Positions 47,406 to 56,585 of a stretch of DNA of 59,231 bases are shown in pieces. A program made the position numbers and the translations under genes. The notes below the pieces were generated by a model. It searched no databases and had not been told where the DNA came from. It saw only the letters and a program-made list of their open reading frames with translations. This DNA comes from a virus: positions 1 through 59,231 of the IMG/VR virus record IMGVR_UViG_3300050015_000289. One strand, written 5' to 3'. Positions within the stretch are counted from its first letter, which is position 1; the number at the start of each line of letters is the position of its first letter.

Positions 47406-47807
47406 CTATTCTCCTAGTAATATTAATTGTAATATATTAGAGGTGTCGTATCCAAGTTCTACATTTGAAAGGGATTCCATGGAAATGTTTAATTTGAAAA
47501 AATCCACATCTGATACATCTTCTAAAAATTTATTCACTTCAGCGTTGTATTGTTTTGTCAAATCAGCTTTTGTCTCTATCTCATCAGTAGACAATTGATC
47601 TTTTTTTTCGTTTAACTTTCGAAGTTCATCTGGCATAAACTCACTAATCTCTTTTCTAAATGTCTGACATAGATCAGATACAAGTTTTAAATTTCTAGCT
47701 ACTACAGTATTCAAGCCCAGGCTTTTAACAGCAGACTTTCTAAGTTCCTCAACAGCGAGTCTTAAACCATTTTCAACCACAAAAATTTCACCATTTGTCA
47801 ATTTCAT
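47406..47807 (-). CDS. Hypothetical helical protein, 133 aa
   Basis: Entirely helical-looking, with heptad-like stretches (VENGLRLAVEELRKSAV, MPDELRKLNEKKDQL) and an acidic end (DTSNILQLILLGE). No membrane segment or enzyme motif. It is the first gene after the promoter at 47836-47867 and so begins the lysis transcript. It ends with TAG. A small tail-assembly or lysis accessory protein is possible; no family is recognised. Confidence 0.6.
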   Translation of the reverse strand: MKLTNGEIFVVENGLRLAVEELRKSAVKSLGLNTVVARNLKLVSDLCQTFRKEISEFMPDELRKLNEKKDQLSTDEIETKADLTKQYNAEVNKFLEDVSDVDFFKLNISMESLSNVELGYDTSNILQLILLGE

Positions 47808-47835
47808 ATTTTATATTTTATTATTAATAATTTTG

Positions 47836-47867
47836 CAAATATAGTCATTAATATTCTATTTTGCAAT
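47836..47867 (-). promoter_or_regulatory. Bacteroidota-type promoter for the lysis cassette
   Basis: On the minus strand TATATTTG (47836-47843) matches TAnnTTTG, with ATTG (47864-47867, three of four -33 positions) 20 bases upstream. It lies 29 bases before the start of the 133-aa gene, in the gap after the glycosyltransferase cluster. Confidence 0.6.
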
Positions 47868-47871
47868 AGCA

Positions 47872-49146
47872 TTATGTTTCCCATTTAGATTTCTGGGAAA
47901 ACTTATCCCTCAGCCAGTTAACTAGAGAAGCACATAATCCCGTATCATTGAAAGCTAAAAATGTGCACTCCTTATAATTATTATATAGAGAATTTATATT
48001 AAATTTTTTAAATATAGTTCCTTCTTGTCCAGTTAATGATTCACTATTTAGTGGTTGTACCATGTTACCATATAGACTTTTTATCGTATATCCTATGTCA
48101 GACGAATAATCATATATAGACATAGCATCTATAAAATGCCTTTTATTAAATACCATGGGGACATGACAATCATAGTGATATGTGGTGTATCCATTTTTAG
48201 ACAGTACATCAGCAGTTCTAATCAACCTTCTATGCCATAGGTTATCTTCCGATAAAATAGCGTTATATATATTACCTTTATGATACGATGGGATATCCTC
48301 TATGTTTATTGGTTTCATAAATATATGATCATCATTTATGAACAGAAAATCGTCAGATAAACGTTCGTCTTTACACGCTTCCAAGACCTTATGAATTATG
48401 TTACCGTCAGCATTAATCCTTGGGTCGAAAATATCTTTTGAAGGTATGTGTATTATTTCGTCTGAAAGAAACGATGGAAACTCCCCGACAATAAAAATTT
48501 TCCCAAAGCCACCACAATATTTTTCAAGACTGCGAAGACTGACTTTTATCTCATTGTTATTCCATTTAGACCCTGTACCAAGTACATATAGTACATCAAA
48601 TGTCTTCTTAAATACTTTTTCGTTAACATACTGACGGAAATAGTGAAACACATTAAGACCTTGCATTAATAATATTTTCTCGCTATGTTTCAGTAACACA
48701 TAAGAAATGGCCGTATCAACCCCCAAAATATTTCTAGATATTGCTAATCTGGAAATCTCATCGCGATACTTCAGCCATGTAGATTTTTTTATGACCATTA
48801 GGAACCCAGCAACATGTTTCTCTATAGGTTCAACATCTAAGTGGTTATTGTCGTGTAGTTCATCGGACTTTAAATATATGCTCTTTATGGAATCACTATC
48901 CTGATTGACCTCGGGATGTACTTGAAACGAATATGGGCTTCTGCTACCATAACAAATAAACATACCCGTATCCGGGTATTTATTAGTATATTCTTGTATG
49001 TGATTTCCAAAGTCATTTTTTAAAAATGCCATATCACCATCCATCAGACATATCCAATCATCGACATTATTAATCAAACCTATATAATTGTCGTATGCTT
49101 CGAATAATTTTTTCTCAAAACTGTATGGAGTGAAAAACCATATCAT
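47872..49146 (-). CDS. Two-domain glycosyltransferase / stealth-like protein, 424 aa
   Basis: The N-terminal ~170 residues are a GT-A-type glycosyltransferase of the short 'FTPYSFEKK' kind: LMDGDMAFL carries the DxD metal motif (Asp36, Asp38), and VAGFLMVIKK lies further on. From ~residue 184 a second module begins, DVLYVLGTGSKWNNNEIKVSL, continuing with FLFINDDHIFMKPI and HYDCHVPMVFNKRHF. It resembles the stealth family of sugar-phosphate transferases by its DD(H) motif. The protein could transfer two sugars or build a sugar-phosphate linkage. It is the last gene of the glycan cluster, 11 bases after the preceding glycosyltransferase. The second-domain call is by motif only. Confidence 0.65.
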   Translation of the reverse strand: MIWFFTPYSFEKKLFEAYDNYIGLINNVDDWICLMDGDMAFLKNDFGNHIQEYTNKYPDTGMFICYGSRSPYSFQVHPEVNQDSDSIKSIYLKSDELHDNNHLDVEPIEKHVAGFLMVIKKSTWLKYRDEISRLAISRNILGVDTAISYVLLKHSEKILLMQGLNVFHYFRQYVNEKVFKKTFDVLYVLGTGSKWNNNEIKVSLRSLEKYCGGFGKIFIVGEFPSFLSDEIIHIPSKDIFDPRINADGNIIHKVLEACKDERLSDDFLFINDDHIFMKPINIEDIPSYHKGNIYNAILSEDNLWHRRLIRTADVLSKNGYTTYHYDCHVPMVFNKRHFIDAMSIYDYSSDIGYTIKSLYGNMVQPLNSESLTGQEGTIFKKFNINSLYNNYKECTFLAFNDTGLCASLVNWLRDKFSQKSKWET

Positions 49147-49157
49147 AACATCATCAT

Positions 49158-49742
49158 TTAATTGTGAACGAATAATGGACGCTTAACGTGAATAGTCTTT
49201 AAATCATTCATAACGCAATAGTTACTGCATTCTGTTGCATATCTACCATCTGCAGTTTCGTGCATATAATTAAAACCTATCTTTTTCGCAATAGGATATT
49301 TTACTATAAACGCTCCCATATCAATGCCACATTCAAAAAGTGAACTTTCGTGAACTGCATAATTTATATATGAGTGAACAGTATTACAGAACACAATTCC
49401 AGTATTATCATCTGTCATAGATAACATCTGCTCAATGAAAGTAGGAACATAATAATTATCATCATTGGTTAATAAAACATAATCATCAGTTTCTCCCGTT
49501 AAATTCATCAACGCCTGTCTTCTGTTGGGATGTCCAAATCTACCGTTTCTCTTATCTGAATGTGTAAAATAAATTCTTTTGTCATTGTAAAAATTAATAA
49601 CGTCGTTTATATATGAGGGCACTGGTCCATCGTATATAATGTGCAATTGCCATCTTCCATCAGTCTGTACCAAGAAACTACTGATAAGTATCATTAATGG
49701 AATTGGTCTTTCATATGCCACTACTATAACCTTCAATGTCAT
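49158..49742 (-). CDS. GT2-like glycosyltransferase, 194 aa
   Basis: Starts with the Rossmann-like strand KVIVVAYERPIPLMILISSFL, followed by WQLHIIYDG and LLTNDDNYYVP. This is the GT2 (GT-A fold) pattern in which the NDD acts as the metal/nucleotide-sugar motif. Shorter than typical GT2 enzymes, as often in phages. It overlaps the upstream gene by 4 bases, so it is translated with the other transferases. The acceptor is unknown. Confidence 0.75.
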   Translation of the reverse strand: MTLKVIVVAYERPIPLMILISSFLVQTDGRWQLHIIYDGPVPSYINDVINFYNDKRIYFTHSDKRNGRFGHPNRRQALMNLTGETDDYVLLTNDDNYYVPTFIEQMLSMTDDNTGIVFCNTVHSYINYAVHESSLFECGIDMGAFIVKYPIAKKIGFNYMHETADGRYATECSNYCVMNDLKTIHVKRPLFVHN

Positions 49743-50437
49743 ATAATTTTTTCTGCCAATGCAAAATTATCATCGAACCACTTGCCTGTTTCTTCATCTG
49801 AAGAAACGTAATGAATGGCCCAACCGTTTTTTTTATCATTTTCACACCTTCGGACAGAATATATTTTATTCCTATTAAAAATATAATCTTTTCCTAGATT
49901 TCTGAAATGAAGTGTCTTTATTTTTTCTGTTCCCCATATCAGATTTCCTTCAGGATTTGATGAATGGCATCCGGGGGCGTAGTTGATTTCCTTGATTTCT
50001 TTAGGACGAAAAAGATTGACTTTAGCCCCACCTTCGATACCATCTGTAACTTCTTCGTATATCTGACCCTGAGTCACAGGAAAGTTCTCGGAGAACATAT
50101 TAAATAGTTGAGGTTTGAAAATCGTCGCTTGGGTATTTTCTAAGATTCCAACAATGTTAGGATGATAAACAAACTCATCGGCATCAACAACGATAACCCA
50201 ATCAGCGAGAGATACCTTCCATATATTATCTTTTAGGTCTATGTACCACTGGTTGTCTATTACGTCGGGCATATTAAATTCCCATACTTTAGCTCCCAAA
50301 GATTTGGCTATCTTATTTTGATTATCAGTTGTATTATTAGATAAGATGACAACGTCGGAGAATTGAGAATAATGTCTCATAGTATAAGAGATCAATCTTT
50401 CCTCATTCCATGCCAGTATAAAAGTTTCAATTTTCAT
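49739..50437 (-). CDS. GT2-like glycosyltransferase, 232 aa
   Basis: The N-terminus KIETFILAWNEERLISYTM matches the Glyco_tranf_2_4-type opening. Residues 81-89 read VIVVDADEF, the DxD-like motif (Asp85, Asp87). The C-terminal half has a conserved His region (YAPGCHSSNP, LHFRNLG). It directly follows another glycosyltransferase with no gap and overlaps the next by 4 bases. The donor and acceptor are not deducible. Confidence 0.75.
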   Translation of the reverse strand: MKIETFILAWNEERLISYTMRHYSQFSDVVILSNNTTDNQNKIAKSLGAKVWEFNMPDVIDNQWYIDLKDNIWKVSLADWVIVVDADEFVYHPNIVGILENTQATIFKPQLFNMFSENFPVTQGQIYEEVTDGIEGGAKVNLFRPKEIKEINYAPGCHSSNPEGNLIWGTEKIKTLHFRNLGKDYIFNRNKIYSVRRCENDKKNGWAIHYVSSDEETGKWFDDNFALAEKII

Positions 50438-51100
50438 TTAGAAGATTTTTGTTCCTGTATATTCAGATTGTCCTATTCCTATATTTGTCACGTATTCATC
50501 CAGCAATATTGCCGATTTATATCCAAGTTGATGATAAACCTCTCCAATATTACGTTCCCATTCCCAAATATTATTTCCTGTCGGGATATTACTGTATAAC
50601 CTAACATCCATATAAGCTTTTAAACTTTTTAACCCACATGCAGTAGCGAATCCGTGCCATCCATTCTGATTTTCTTTGACAAGATGGTAAGGTGTTTTAT
50701 CTGCACAATAAATTTCAGAATAAAAACCATGATTATTCATATTGGCAAGCCATACATTTTCAATAATTGGGTTAGATTTCATTATCTTAAGAGATTTCTC
50801 AATAAAACCGCCCTTACCATTATTGCACCAATCATCCTCACTATGATAAAAATATGGTGTCTTAATATGAGAATAACCTAAGTCAATACTTTTCATCAGT
50901 CCTACATTTTTTTCATGTAATACTAAAGTAAAATCAGGATAGTCGTGTTTTAGTGTGTCGTGTATTTTATCATTTCCTGAATCATTTACTATGATAATCT
51001 CCTTAACAGGATAGGTGTTTGATGCCACAAAAGCCCCTACTGTCTGCTTTAAAAGATGTAGACGTGTACAGGAAAAAAATATTGCAGTTACATCTTTCAT
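50438..51100 (-). CDS. GT2-like glycosyltransferase, 220 aa
   Basis: Typical GT2 features: TAIFFSCTRLHLLKQTV and VKEIIIVNDSGNDK near the start, EKNVGLMKSIDLGYSH in the middle, and YFYHSEDDWCN carrying the acidic metal motif. Length 220 aa, consistent with a single GT-A domain. It overlaps the methyltransferase gene upstream by 4 bases, implying coupled translation. The sugar and acceptor are unknown. Confidence 0.8.
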   Translation of the reverse strand: MKDVTAIFFSCTRLHLLKQTVGAFVASNTYPVKEIIIVNDSGNDKIHDTLKHDYPDFTLVLHEKNVGLMKSIDLGYSHIKTPYFYHSEDDWCNNGKGGFIEKSLKIMKSNPIIENVWLANMNNHGFYSEIYCADKTPYHLVKENQNGWHGFATACGLKSLKAYMDVRLYSNIPTGNNIWEWERNIGEVYHQLGYKSAILLDEYVTNIGIGQSEYTGTKIF

Positions 51101-51642
51101 CGTGTGAAGACCATTATCGTATTAATAAACCATGGCAATGAACTTCTTATTCTAAGATATGATGATTGTTCATTGTCAAATATAAATCTCCTTTTTGCAA
51201 ATTCACCTATCACATAGTCATTATTGCGTTCATTAAAATGTCCAGTGCCACCCTGTCCCTCTACAGCCCAACTAAGGATTATAAGATTTTTTGCAGCGTT
51301 GCAGATGTTATCAATAAATATTTGTTCATATTTAGATGGTATATGTTCACCCACTTCGAGACTTAAAACTAAGTCATATTTTCCTATTTCAACATCTGTT
51401 GAAAAATCTTTTATTTCACATATTCCATACGTTATTTTTTCAGTAAGAGGTGAACCATCATAACCCTTACATTTTATACCACTATTTGAAAAATTAAACA
51501 CATAAGCACCGTTACCACATCCTATGTCAACGAGAGTGCCGGTATCTTTGTATCTTTCTATTATAGCACCACATAGTGTCTTATCAAACTCGTGAGTATT
51601 TATCTCCTCCATTGACTGCCAATAACCTCTTTCGTTTATCAT
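51097..51642 (-). CDS. SAM-dependent methyltransferase, 181 aa
   Basis: Class I methyltransferase: VDIGCGNGAYVFNF is the glycine-rich SAM-binding motif I, followed by CKGYDGSP (acidic motif II), KYDLVLSLEVGEHIP (motif IV) and an ILSWA strand. The position in an operon of glycosyltransferases suggests it methylates a sugar or a lipid-linked acceptor, though DNA or protein cannot be excluded. It is the first of five tightly spaced glycan-cluster genes after the spike gene. Confidence 0.8.
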   Translation of the reverse strand: MINERGYWQSMEEINTHEFDKTLCGAIIERYKDTGTLVDIGCGNGAYVFNFSNSGIKCKGYDGSPLTEKITYGICEIKDFSTDVEIGKYDLVLSLEVGEHIPSKYEQIFIDNICNAAKNLIILSWAVEGQGGTGHFNERNNDYVIGEFAKRRFIFDNEQSSYLRIRSSLPWFINTIMVFTR

Positions 51643-51660
51643 TTATGATATTTTAAATTA

Positions 51661-54228
51661 TCATGTTCTTCTAATTAACGTGCATCTACCATGCGCATTG
51701 GCATAGGTCTGTTTATTGGCAGCAAGATCTGCTGTAGCCTTGGCTTGTGCGTCAGCCTGGGATATATAAGAACTGTATTTTTTTGCTGGAACTATATATG
51801 TTACAGATGAACCCTTGTATCCAGAACTACAATTGTTTCTTGTTACAACAGCATATACCTGTTTACTATAATATTTCGTAGATGGTGCAACTGTACATGT
51901 TCCATTTGCATTGGCATAAGCTTGTTTGTTAGTAGTAAGATCTGCTTGAGCCTGAGCATCAGCATCAGACTGAGATATAGCAGATGTATATACATTATCA
52001 AGAACAGTATAAGTAACCACAGATCCCACATATCCACTGCCACAATCGTCTTTTGTGGCGGTCGCCGACACCTGGCTATTGTAATATATTACTGGTGGAA
52101 TTTCAGTACATACACCATTTAGATTAGCATACGCCTGTTTATTGTTGTTTACATCTGTAGACGCAAGAGCGTCAGCGGCAGCCTGACTAACAGTGGAACT
52201 ATATGTATTGGCCGCAACTACATATGTAACCTGAGATCCAGTATATCCAATTCCACAGTTATTTCTCGTGGCTATACCAGAAGCTTGTGCATTCCAATAA
52301 ACTGGAGTGGCGGTACATGTTCCATTCGAATTCGCATAAGATTGAGCATTTGCAGATAAATCTGTAGTTGCCTTAGACTGTGCGTCTGACTGTGAAATAG
52401 TTGATGAATAAGTATTAGCAGGAATAGTATATGTAACTAAGGAGCCTATATATCCATCACCACAATTATTTCTATTAACAGAGGTAGACACCTGAGTGTT
52501 ATAATATACTGGAATTAACGTACAAGTACCATTGGTATTTGCATATGTTTGTTTGTTAGCCAATAAGTCTGCCTGTGCTTGGGCATCGGCATCTGCCTGT
52601 GACACCAAAGAAGAATATGTTGAAGCTGCTACCGTGTATGTTACAGTTGACCCTCTATATCCTGCAGAACAATTATTTCTTGTTGCCGTGGCACTAGCCA
52701 CAACATTGTGATATGTTACTGGAGGAGGAGTGGTACAGGTGCCATAGGTATTCGCATATGCCTGCTTGTTGGCATTCACATCTGCTGCTGCCTGTGCGTT
52801 GGCATCTGACTGAGAAATGATGGAAGAATATGTTCCAGCCAATACAGTATATGTTACGGATGATGCAGTCTGACCTTCTGCACAGTTATTTCTAGTTGCT
52901 ATTCCAGATGTGGCAACATTATAATATACTGGTATTAACGTACAGGTGCCATTGGTATTGGCATACGTTTGTTTATTAGCAGCAACATCAGCTATTGCCT
53001 GATTGTCTGCATCTACCTGACTGGTAATAGAACTATATGTATGTGCTGGTACTGTATACGTGACAGTAGAACCAGTATATCCTGCCCCACAATTATTTTT
53101 TGTGGCAGTACCTGTTTGTATAGTATTATAGAAAACTGATTGATATTCATATGCCCCAAGATCTGGTAACCCAACTATTCCATTGCCAACAACATCAGTC
53201 GTGAGACCAACATTCAATCCAGCGTTTATGGCTGGACTATTAGACTGCAATGTGAAGTCATGAGTTCCTGGACTAACCATCTTAGGATCAGTATCTGCTA
53301 AATTATTTGTAAGTGTTATACCAGTCTTAGTCGCTGTTACAATATCACCATCTTCATAATAGGCGATATTATTGGCTATAACTACATTAGTGTATGTATA
53401 ATATGCAACATCAACAGCAATACCCGCACGAATCTGACCATAAAAAATATTGTTTTTTATATTTGCAGTGGTAAGGGTACCAGCTATTGTGATATGACCA
53501 CCATCCCTGTAAGTATTGCCATATGCAAAGGTATTATTATATACATTTAAATTAGTTAAAGTATAACTAGATCCACTGTATACTTGGATTGCCCATCCCC
53601 TGTTACAATTGTAAAACACATTATATCTAATAGATATTGAATCACCCCCATCTATATAAATAGCCTGATCGTGATTTTTATAATTCTCGGTTGTCATTGT
53701 GCAACCACTTTCACCTGGCTCATAACGACCTATATCATGAAAGAAATTTCTCTCAAAAGTAACATACGTCGCCTTGTGCATATACACACCACAATGCCCC
53801 TGATTACTGTCATCGCATACCCTGCCAATATCATGTATGATATTGTCGGTCAACGTAATATGTGTATTGGGATTAGAGGTGTTATTTAAATTAATGGCAA
53901 ACCATATAAAATTTTTAATTTCAAATCCAATGAAATTTATATATGATACGCCAGCACCTAACACAAAACAATAACTACCAATATTATTTCCAGTTAAAAC
54001 CGCCATACCATTATGTTCAGCCTTGAAAGTTATAAGACTAGACGATGTGCCAGTTTTCGTTATATTGGTGCCTATTGTTGATGTTGTAGTATAGGTTCCA
54101 TCTTTTACTATCACCGTATCACCAGCAACTACAACATTTGCGGCCTTTTGTATGGTTGCAAATGGAGCTACCGTTGTTCCAGCATTATTGTCACTACCTG
54201 TCGTAGCTACGTAATATGTCTTTGCCAT
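51661..54228 (-). CDS. Beta-helix spike with seven DUF5977-type repeats, 855 aa
   Basis: Residues 1-~360 start KTYYVATTGSDNNAGT...ATIQKAANVVVAGDTVIV, the DUF1565-like opening of a right-handed beta-helix, continue with Asn/Ile-rich parallel-strand repeats and close with GLPDLGAYEYQS. This is the architecture of many phage tailspike depolymerases and polysaccharide lyases. From residue ~365 to the end come seven repeats of about 70 aa (YYN...TRNNC..GY.GS.VTYTV...YSS..SQ.DA...A..D...NKQ.YAN..GTC), matching the DUF5977 family. The helix is likely the receptor- or capsule-binding part and the repeats a stalk or binding array. No catalytic residue can be assigned by eye. It is driven by its own promoter. 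Confidence 0.75.
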   Translation of the reverse strand: MAKTYYVATTGSDNNAGTTVAPFATIQKAANVVVAGDTVIVKDGTYTTTSTIGTNITKTGTSSSLITFKAEHNGMAVLTGNNIGSYCFVLGAGVSYINFIGFEIKNFIWFAINLNNTSNPNTHITLTDNIIHDIGRVCDDSNQGHCGVYMHKATYVTFERNFFHDIGRYEPGESGCTMTTENYKNHDQAIYIDGGDSISIRYNVFYNCNRGWAIQVYSGSSYTLTNLNVYNNTFAYGNTYRDGGHITIAGTLTTANIKNNIFYGQIRAGIAVDVAYYTYTNVVIANNIAYYEDGDIVTATKTGITLTNNLADTDPKMVSPGTHDFTLQSNSPAINAGLNVGLTTDVVGNGIVGLPDLGAYEYQSVFYNTIQTGTATKNNCGAGYTGSTVTYTVPAHTYSSITSQVDADNQAIADVAANKQTYANTNGTCTLIPVYYNVATSGIATRNNCAEGQTASSVTYTVLAGTYSSIISQSDANAQAAADVNANKQAYANTYGTCTTPPPVTYHNVVASATATRNNCSAGYRGSTVTYTVAASTYSSLVSQADADAQAQADLLANKQTYANTNGTCTLIPVYYNTQVSTSVNRNNCGDGYIGSLVTYTIPANTYSSTISQSDAQSKATTDLSANAQSYANSNGTCTATPVYWNAQASGIATRNNCGIGYTGSQVTYVVAANTYSSTVSQAAADALASTDVNNNKQAYANLNGVCTEIPPVIYYNSQVSATATKDDCGSGYVGSVVTYTVLDNVYTSAISQSDADAQAQADLTTNKQAYANANGTCTVAPSTKYYSKQVYAVVTRNNCSSGYKGSSVTYIVPAKKYSSYISQADAQAKATADLAANKQTYANAHGRCTLIRRT
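51676..53136 (-). repeat. Seven tandem ~70-aa DUF5977-type repeats within the spike gene
   Basis: Seven consecutive coding repeats, each with two cysteines (NNC near the start and GTC at the end) and alternating conserved VTYTV, YSS, SQ.DA and NKQ.YAN blocks. DNA identity between units is moderate, not near-identical, so these look like old domain duplications rather than a recent amplification. Confidence 0.85.
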
Positions 54229-54250
54229 CTTTGGAATTTAAGGAGTTTCA

Positions 54251-54282
54251 CAAAAGTATGTTAAATTTTTCATATATCCAAA
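54251..54282 (-). promoter_or_regulatory. Bacteroidota-type promoter for the spike and glycan cluster
   Basis: On the minus strand TACTTTTG (54251-54258, matching TAnnTTTG) has a perfect TTTG (54279-54282) 20 bases upstream. The layout is identical to the RNA polymerase operon promoter at 26033-26064. The spike ATG is at 54228, giving a leader of roughly 15 bases. Confidence 0.75.
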
Positions 54283-54303
54283 CACACCAAATATAATACC
54301 CTA

Positions 54304-55554
54304 TTATAGCTGTAGTGTATTGTCTTTATAATATCCCAGCATATACATCTCTGCCTGTTTAATGGAATCATTATTTGCCATTAACCTGTCTACAATTTTC
54401 ATATCTACTATATCTGGGCATACCCACCAATCTTCAAAGGGACTATTTTCATTAGGGGATATATTGCTGACTACAAGTAGATATCCCTGTGATTTTAAAA
54501 ATTTTCTAGATAACGTTCTAAATTTTCTTGACGCATCAGCATAGTAATCGTGTTCAAAGGTGATAACCCTAAACTTATATTGTTCAAATGGAATAGATAA
54601 CAGTATGTTATAAGTTGTCTCTGGTGGTTCACAGTCTAGTTGGAGATAGTCTATAACCTTTCTGTCCGTCATACCTTTAATGAACTTAGAGTAGTTTATC
54701 TCCGTGGCATCCCTGCATACCACTGGGTTTTTTCTGTAACTTTTAAATGGTTTTATAAATTTCTCATCTATTTCTATTGATACACCATCCCATCCAAAAC
54801 TATGTTCCAAAAGTGCTGTATTACTTCCAAGATAAGGTTCTGCAGATCCTATCTCCAGATAATATCCACCACGCTTACCATCTAATACGGATAAGATAAA
54901 CATATCCTGATATGTCTGGGAGAAATTTTTTTCAATAGTCTCACATCCCTTAAATTTAAATATTAATTTGTCGAATTTATCTTTGGTATATGGAAGAAAT
55001 GGATCTGGACCACTTCCTATTTTGCTCATATTCTGCTGTACAGATTTCCTATATTCCTCATTTAAAGGATATTCTGGAAGAGAAAACAAAAGTCTCCTGC
55101 ATTCTAACTGCCTACCAATCCACCATGCAGCAATTGTCTTTTGGAAAACAAGCATATATTTCTCATATCCAATTTTCATTGGAGACTTCTCCTTAGCAAA
55201 ATGTAATCCCATGCATGCCATAGTATATGATTCCTGCCATCTATATTGCGTTTCGTAAAATCTACTTAAAAGCCAATAAGCCTCGAATCTATTTGGCATA
55301 AAGGCGACAGCCTGTAATAGATATCCCTCTTCTATAAATCTCCTATCACCTAAAACTTTGAAACATAGGGATATCTGTAACAATGACTCATAGATTATCA
55401 GTGCATCATCTATCTTGTTACCAAACTCTGCACATCTCTGGAAATGAGATATGGCTCCAGCATAATGTTTTATATCCAAATATGAAAAGGCAAGATCAAA
55501 GTTTGATCTTGCATCTTCTGGATTATTTATATATTTGTATATTAATTGTTCCAT
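54304..55554 (-). CDS. TPR + FkbM-like methyltransferase fusion, 416 aa
   Basis: The first ~180 residues are helical with TPR-like spacing (FDLAFSYLDIKHYAGAISHFQRC, YWLLSRFYETQYRWQESY). From ~residue 225 an FkbM-type methyltransferase appears: GYYLEIGSAEPYLGSNTALLE (SAM motif I) and GVSIEIDEKF, then IDYLQLDCEPP and FEHDYYA. FkbM enzymes O-methylate sugars or lipids. The TPR part may hold the substrate or a partner. It overlaps the GH130-like gene by 13 bases and lies just before the spike promoter, so it fits the glycan-modification cluster. Confidence 0.75.
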   Translation of the reverse strand: MEQLIYKYINNPEDARSNFDLAFSYLDIKHYAGAISHFQRCAEFGNKIDDALIIYESLLQISLCFKVLGDRRFIEEGYLLQAVAFMPNRFEAYWLLSRFYETQYRWQESYTMACMGLHFAKEKSPMKIGYEKYMLVFQKTIAAWWIGRQLECRRLLFSLPEYPLNEEYRKSVQQNMSKIGSGPDPFLPYTKDKFDKLIFKFKGCETIEKNFSQTYQDMFILSVLDGKRGGYYLEIGSAEPYLGSNTALLEHSFGWDGVSIEIDEKFIKPFKSYRKNPVVCRDATEINYSKFIKGMTDRKVIDYLQLDCEPPETTYNILLSIPFEQYKFRVITFEHDYYADASRKFRTLSRKFLKSQGYLLVVSNISPNENSPFEDWWVCPDIVDMKIVDRLMANNDSIKQAEMYMLGYYKDNTLQL

Positions 55555-56531
55555 ACAAAATCCTCCCAGAATTTAAATGGCATCTCCATTATATATGCAC
55601 AATTATCTTGATATCCAAATGTCATCAACACCTTATCATCTGTTATCGCCAATCCACAACAAAACTCCACCCTTGCCTGCATAAAATTAAATCTCTTTGT
55701 CACCCTTATAAGATTAAAGTCCTCATCCCAGACCACAAACCTGTGCCAGTAGAACGCATCTTTTTGACCCAATTCGTTATTAAACAAATATACATCATGA
55801 ACCACTGCATAATATTTGTCTCCCCAGTGAATGACTGATGAACCACCCCTTAAATCACTATTTAAAGGAATAATATCGGCACTCAAATGTACAGTTTTAG
55901 AACTAAGTGTATCAATATCTACCTCGACAACTTCTGTTGGATTTGTCCATTTTACAAAATGGAATGGTTTATCCAGAACTGGCATCCAATTTTTTTCGCA
56001 GTACGATTTAACTGGGGGTTGAATTCTATATCTATTAATTTCTTTTACACCATCTGAAGTAATTTCTATTTCAGACATTTCCATGCGTCCTTCGCCATTA
56101 TCCGTAGTATCTCTTCTAACTCCACACGCCCAATATTTATCATTCCATTTAGTTAGCCTAACATCCTCTAATCCAATAAACTCCCAAAGTGGAGTAACAT
56201 CTAATTTTGATGTGTCTACCTTATCTGTTTTTATGACAGATAAGTCATTATCTAATTTTAGTATGAAATTTGTTGTTGTGAGATGTCTGTCACTTTCTGG
56301 ATTCATATATGCAAGAGGACCCCATCGGCTAGAAAACTCTTGGGTATTTTCTGCGTGTAGTATCACATACTGAACACACCTTAGATTAACTAAAATGTTT
56401 TCCCCGTCTAAGAGTATTGATGGGTTAGTTTGTCCCGTGCCGTGGGATAATTCAAACGGGACAATTAGTGGTCTGATCTTCCCTCCGTTATCAATAACAG
56501 TCTTTGCAAAATTCTTCAATTCCTCATTCAT
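55542..56531 (-). CDS. GH130-like five-bladed propeller protein, 329 aa
   Basis: The sequence shows family GH130 landmarks: QTNPSILLDGENILVNLRCVQY near residue 33, GLEDVRL (G120-L126) where GH130 has G(I/Q)EDPR, CEKNWMPV later, and a closing ARVEFCCGLAI strand. GH130 enzymes are mannoside phosphorylases or hydrolases with a five-bladed beta-propeller. The DPR becomes DVR here, which could alter activity. In this setting it may act on mannosyl or N-glycan-like host or dietary glycans, or on a phage glycan. A promoter-like element precedes it. Confidence 0.65.
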   Translation of the reverse strand: MNEELKNFAKTVIDNGGKIRPLIVPFELSHGTGQTNPSILLDGENILVNLRCVQYVILHAENTQEFSSRWGPLAYMNPESDRHLTTTNFILKLDNDLSVIKTDKVDTSKLDVTPLWEFIGLEDVRLTKWNDKYWACGVRRDTTDNGEGRMEMSEIEITSDGVKEINRYRIQPPVKSYCEKNWMPVLDKPFHFVKWTNPTEVVEVDIDTLSSKTVHLSADIIPLNSDLRGGSSVIHWGDKYYAVVHDVYLFNNELGQKDAFYWHRFVVWDEDFNLIRVTKRFNFMQARVEFCCGLAITDDKVLMTFGYQDNCAYIMEMPFKFWEDFVWNN

Positions 56532-56553
56532 AATTTCTTATAAATTATTTCTG

Positions 56554-56585
56554 CAAAGATACGAAAAATAATTGACTTATGCTAA
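56554..56585 (-). promoter_or_regulatory. Bacteroidota-type promoter before the GH130-like gene
   Basis: On the minus strand TATCTTTG (56554-56561) matches TAnnTTTG, with TTAG (56582-56585, three of four) 20 bases upstream. It lies in the short gap before the GH130-like start and partly overlaps the end of the jelly-roll-like gene. Confidence 0.5.

Noticed and set aside
45563-47408. Stop-codon reassignment (TAG or TGA read as an amino acid), as in some crAss-like phages
   Set aside because: The spanin candidate and the 133-aa protein end with TAG at sensible family lengths, other genes end with TGA, and no gene needs read-through.
51676-53136. Diversity-generating retroelement target in the spike repeats
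   Set aside because: No reverse transcriptase gene or template repeat is present, and variation among units is spread evenly rather than at adenine positions.
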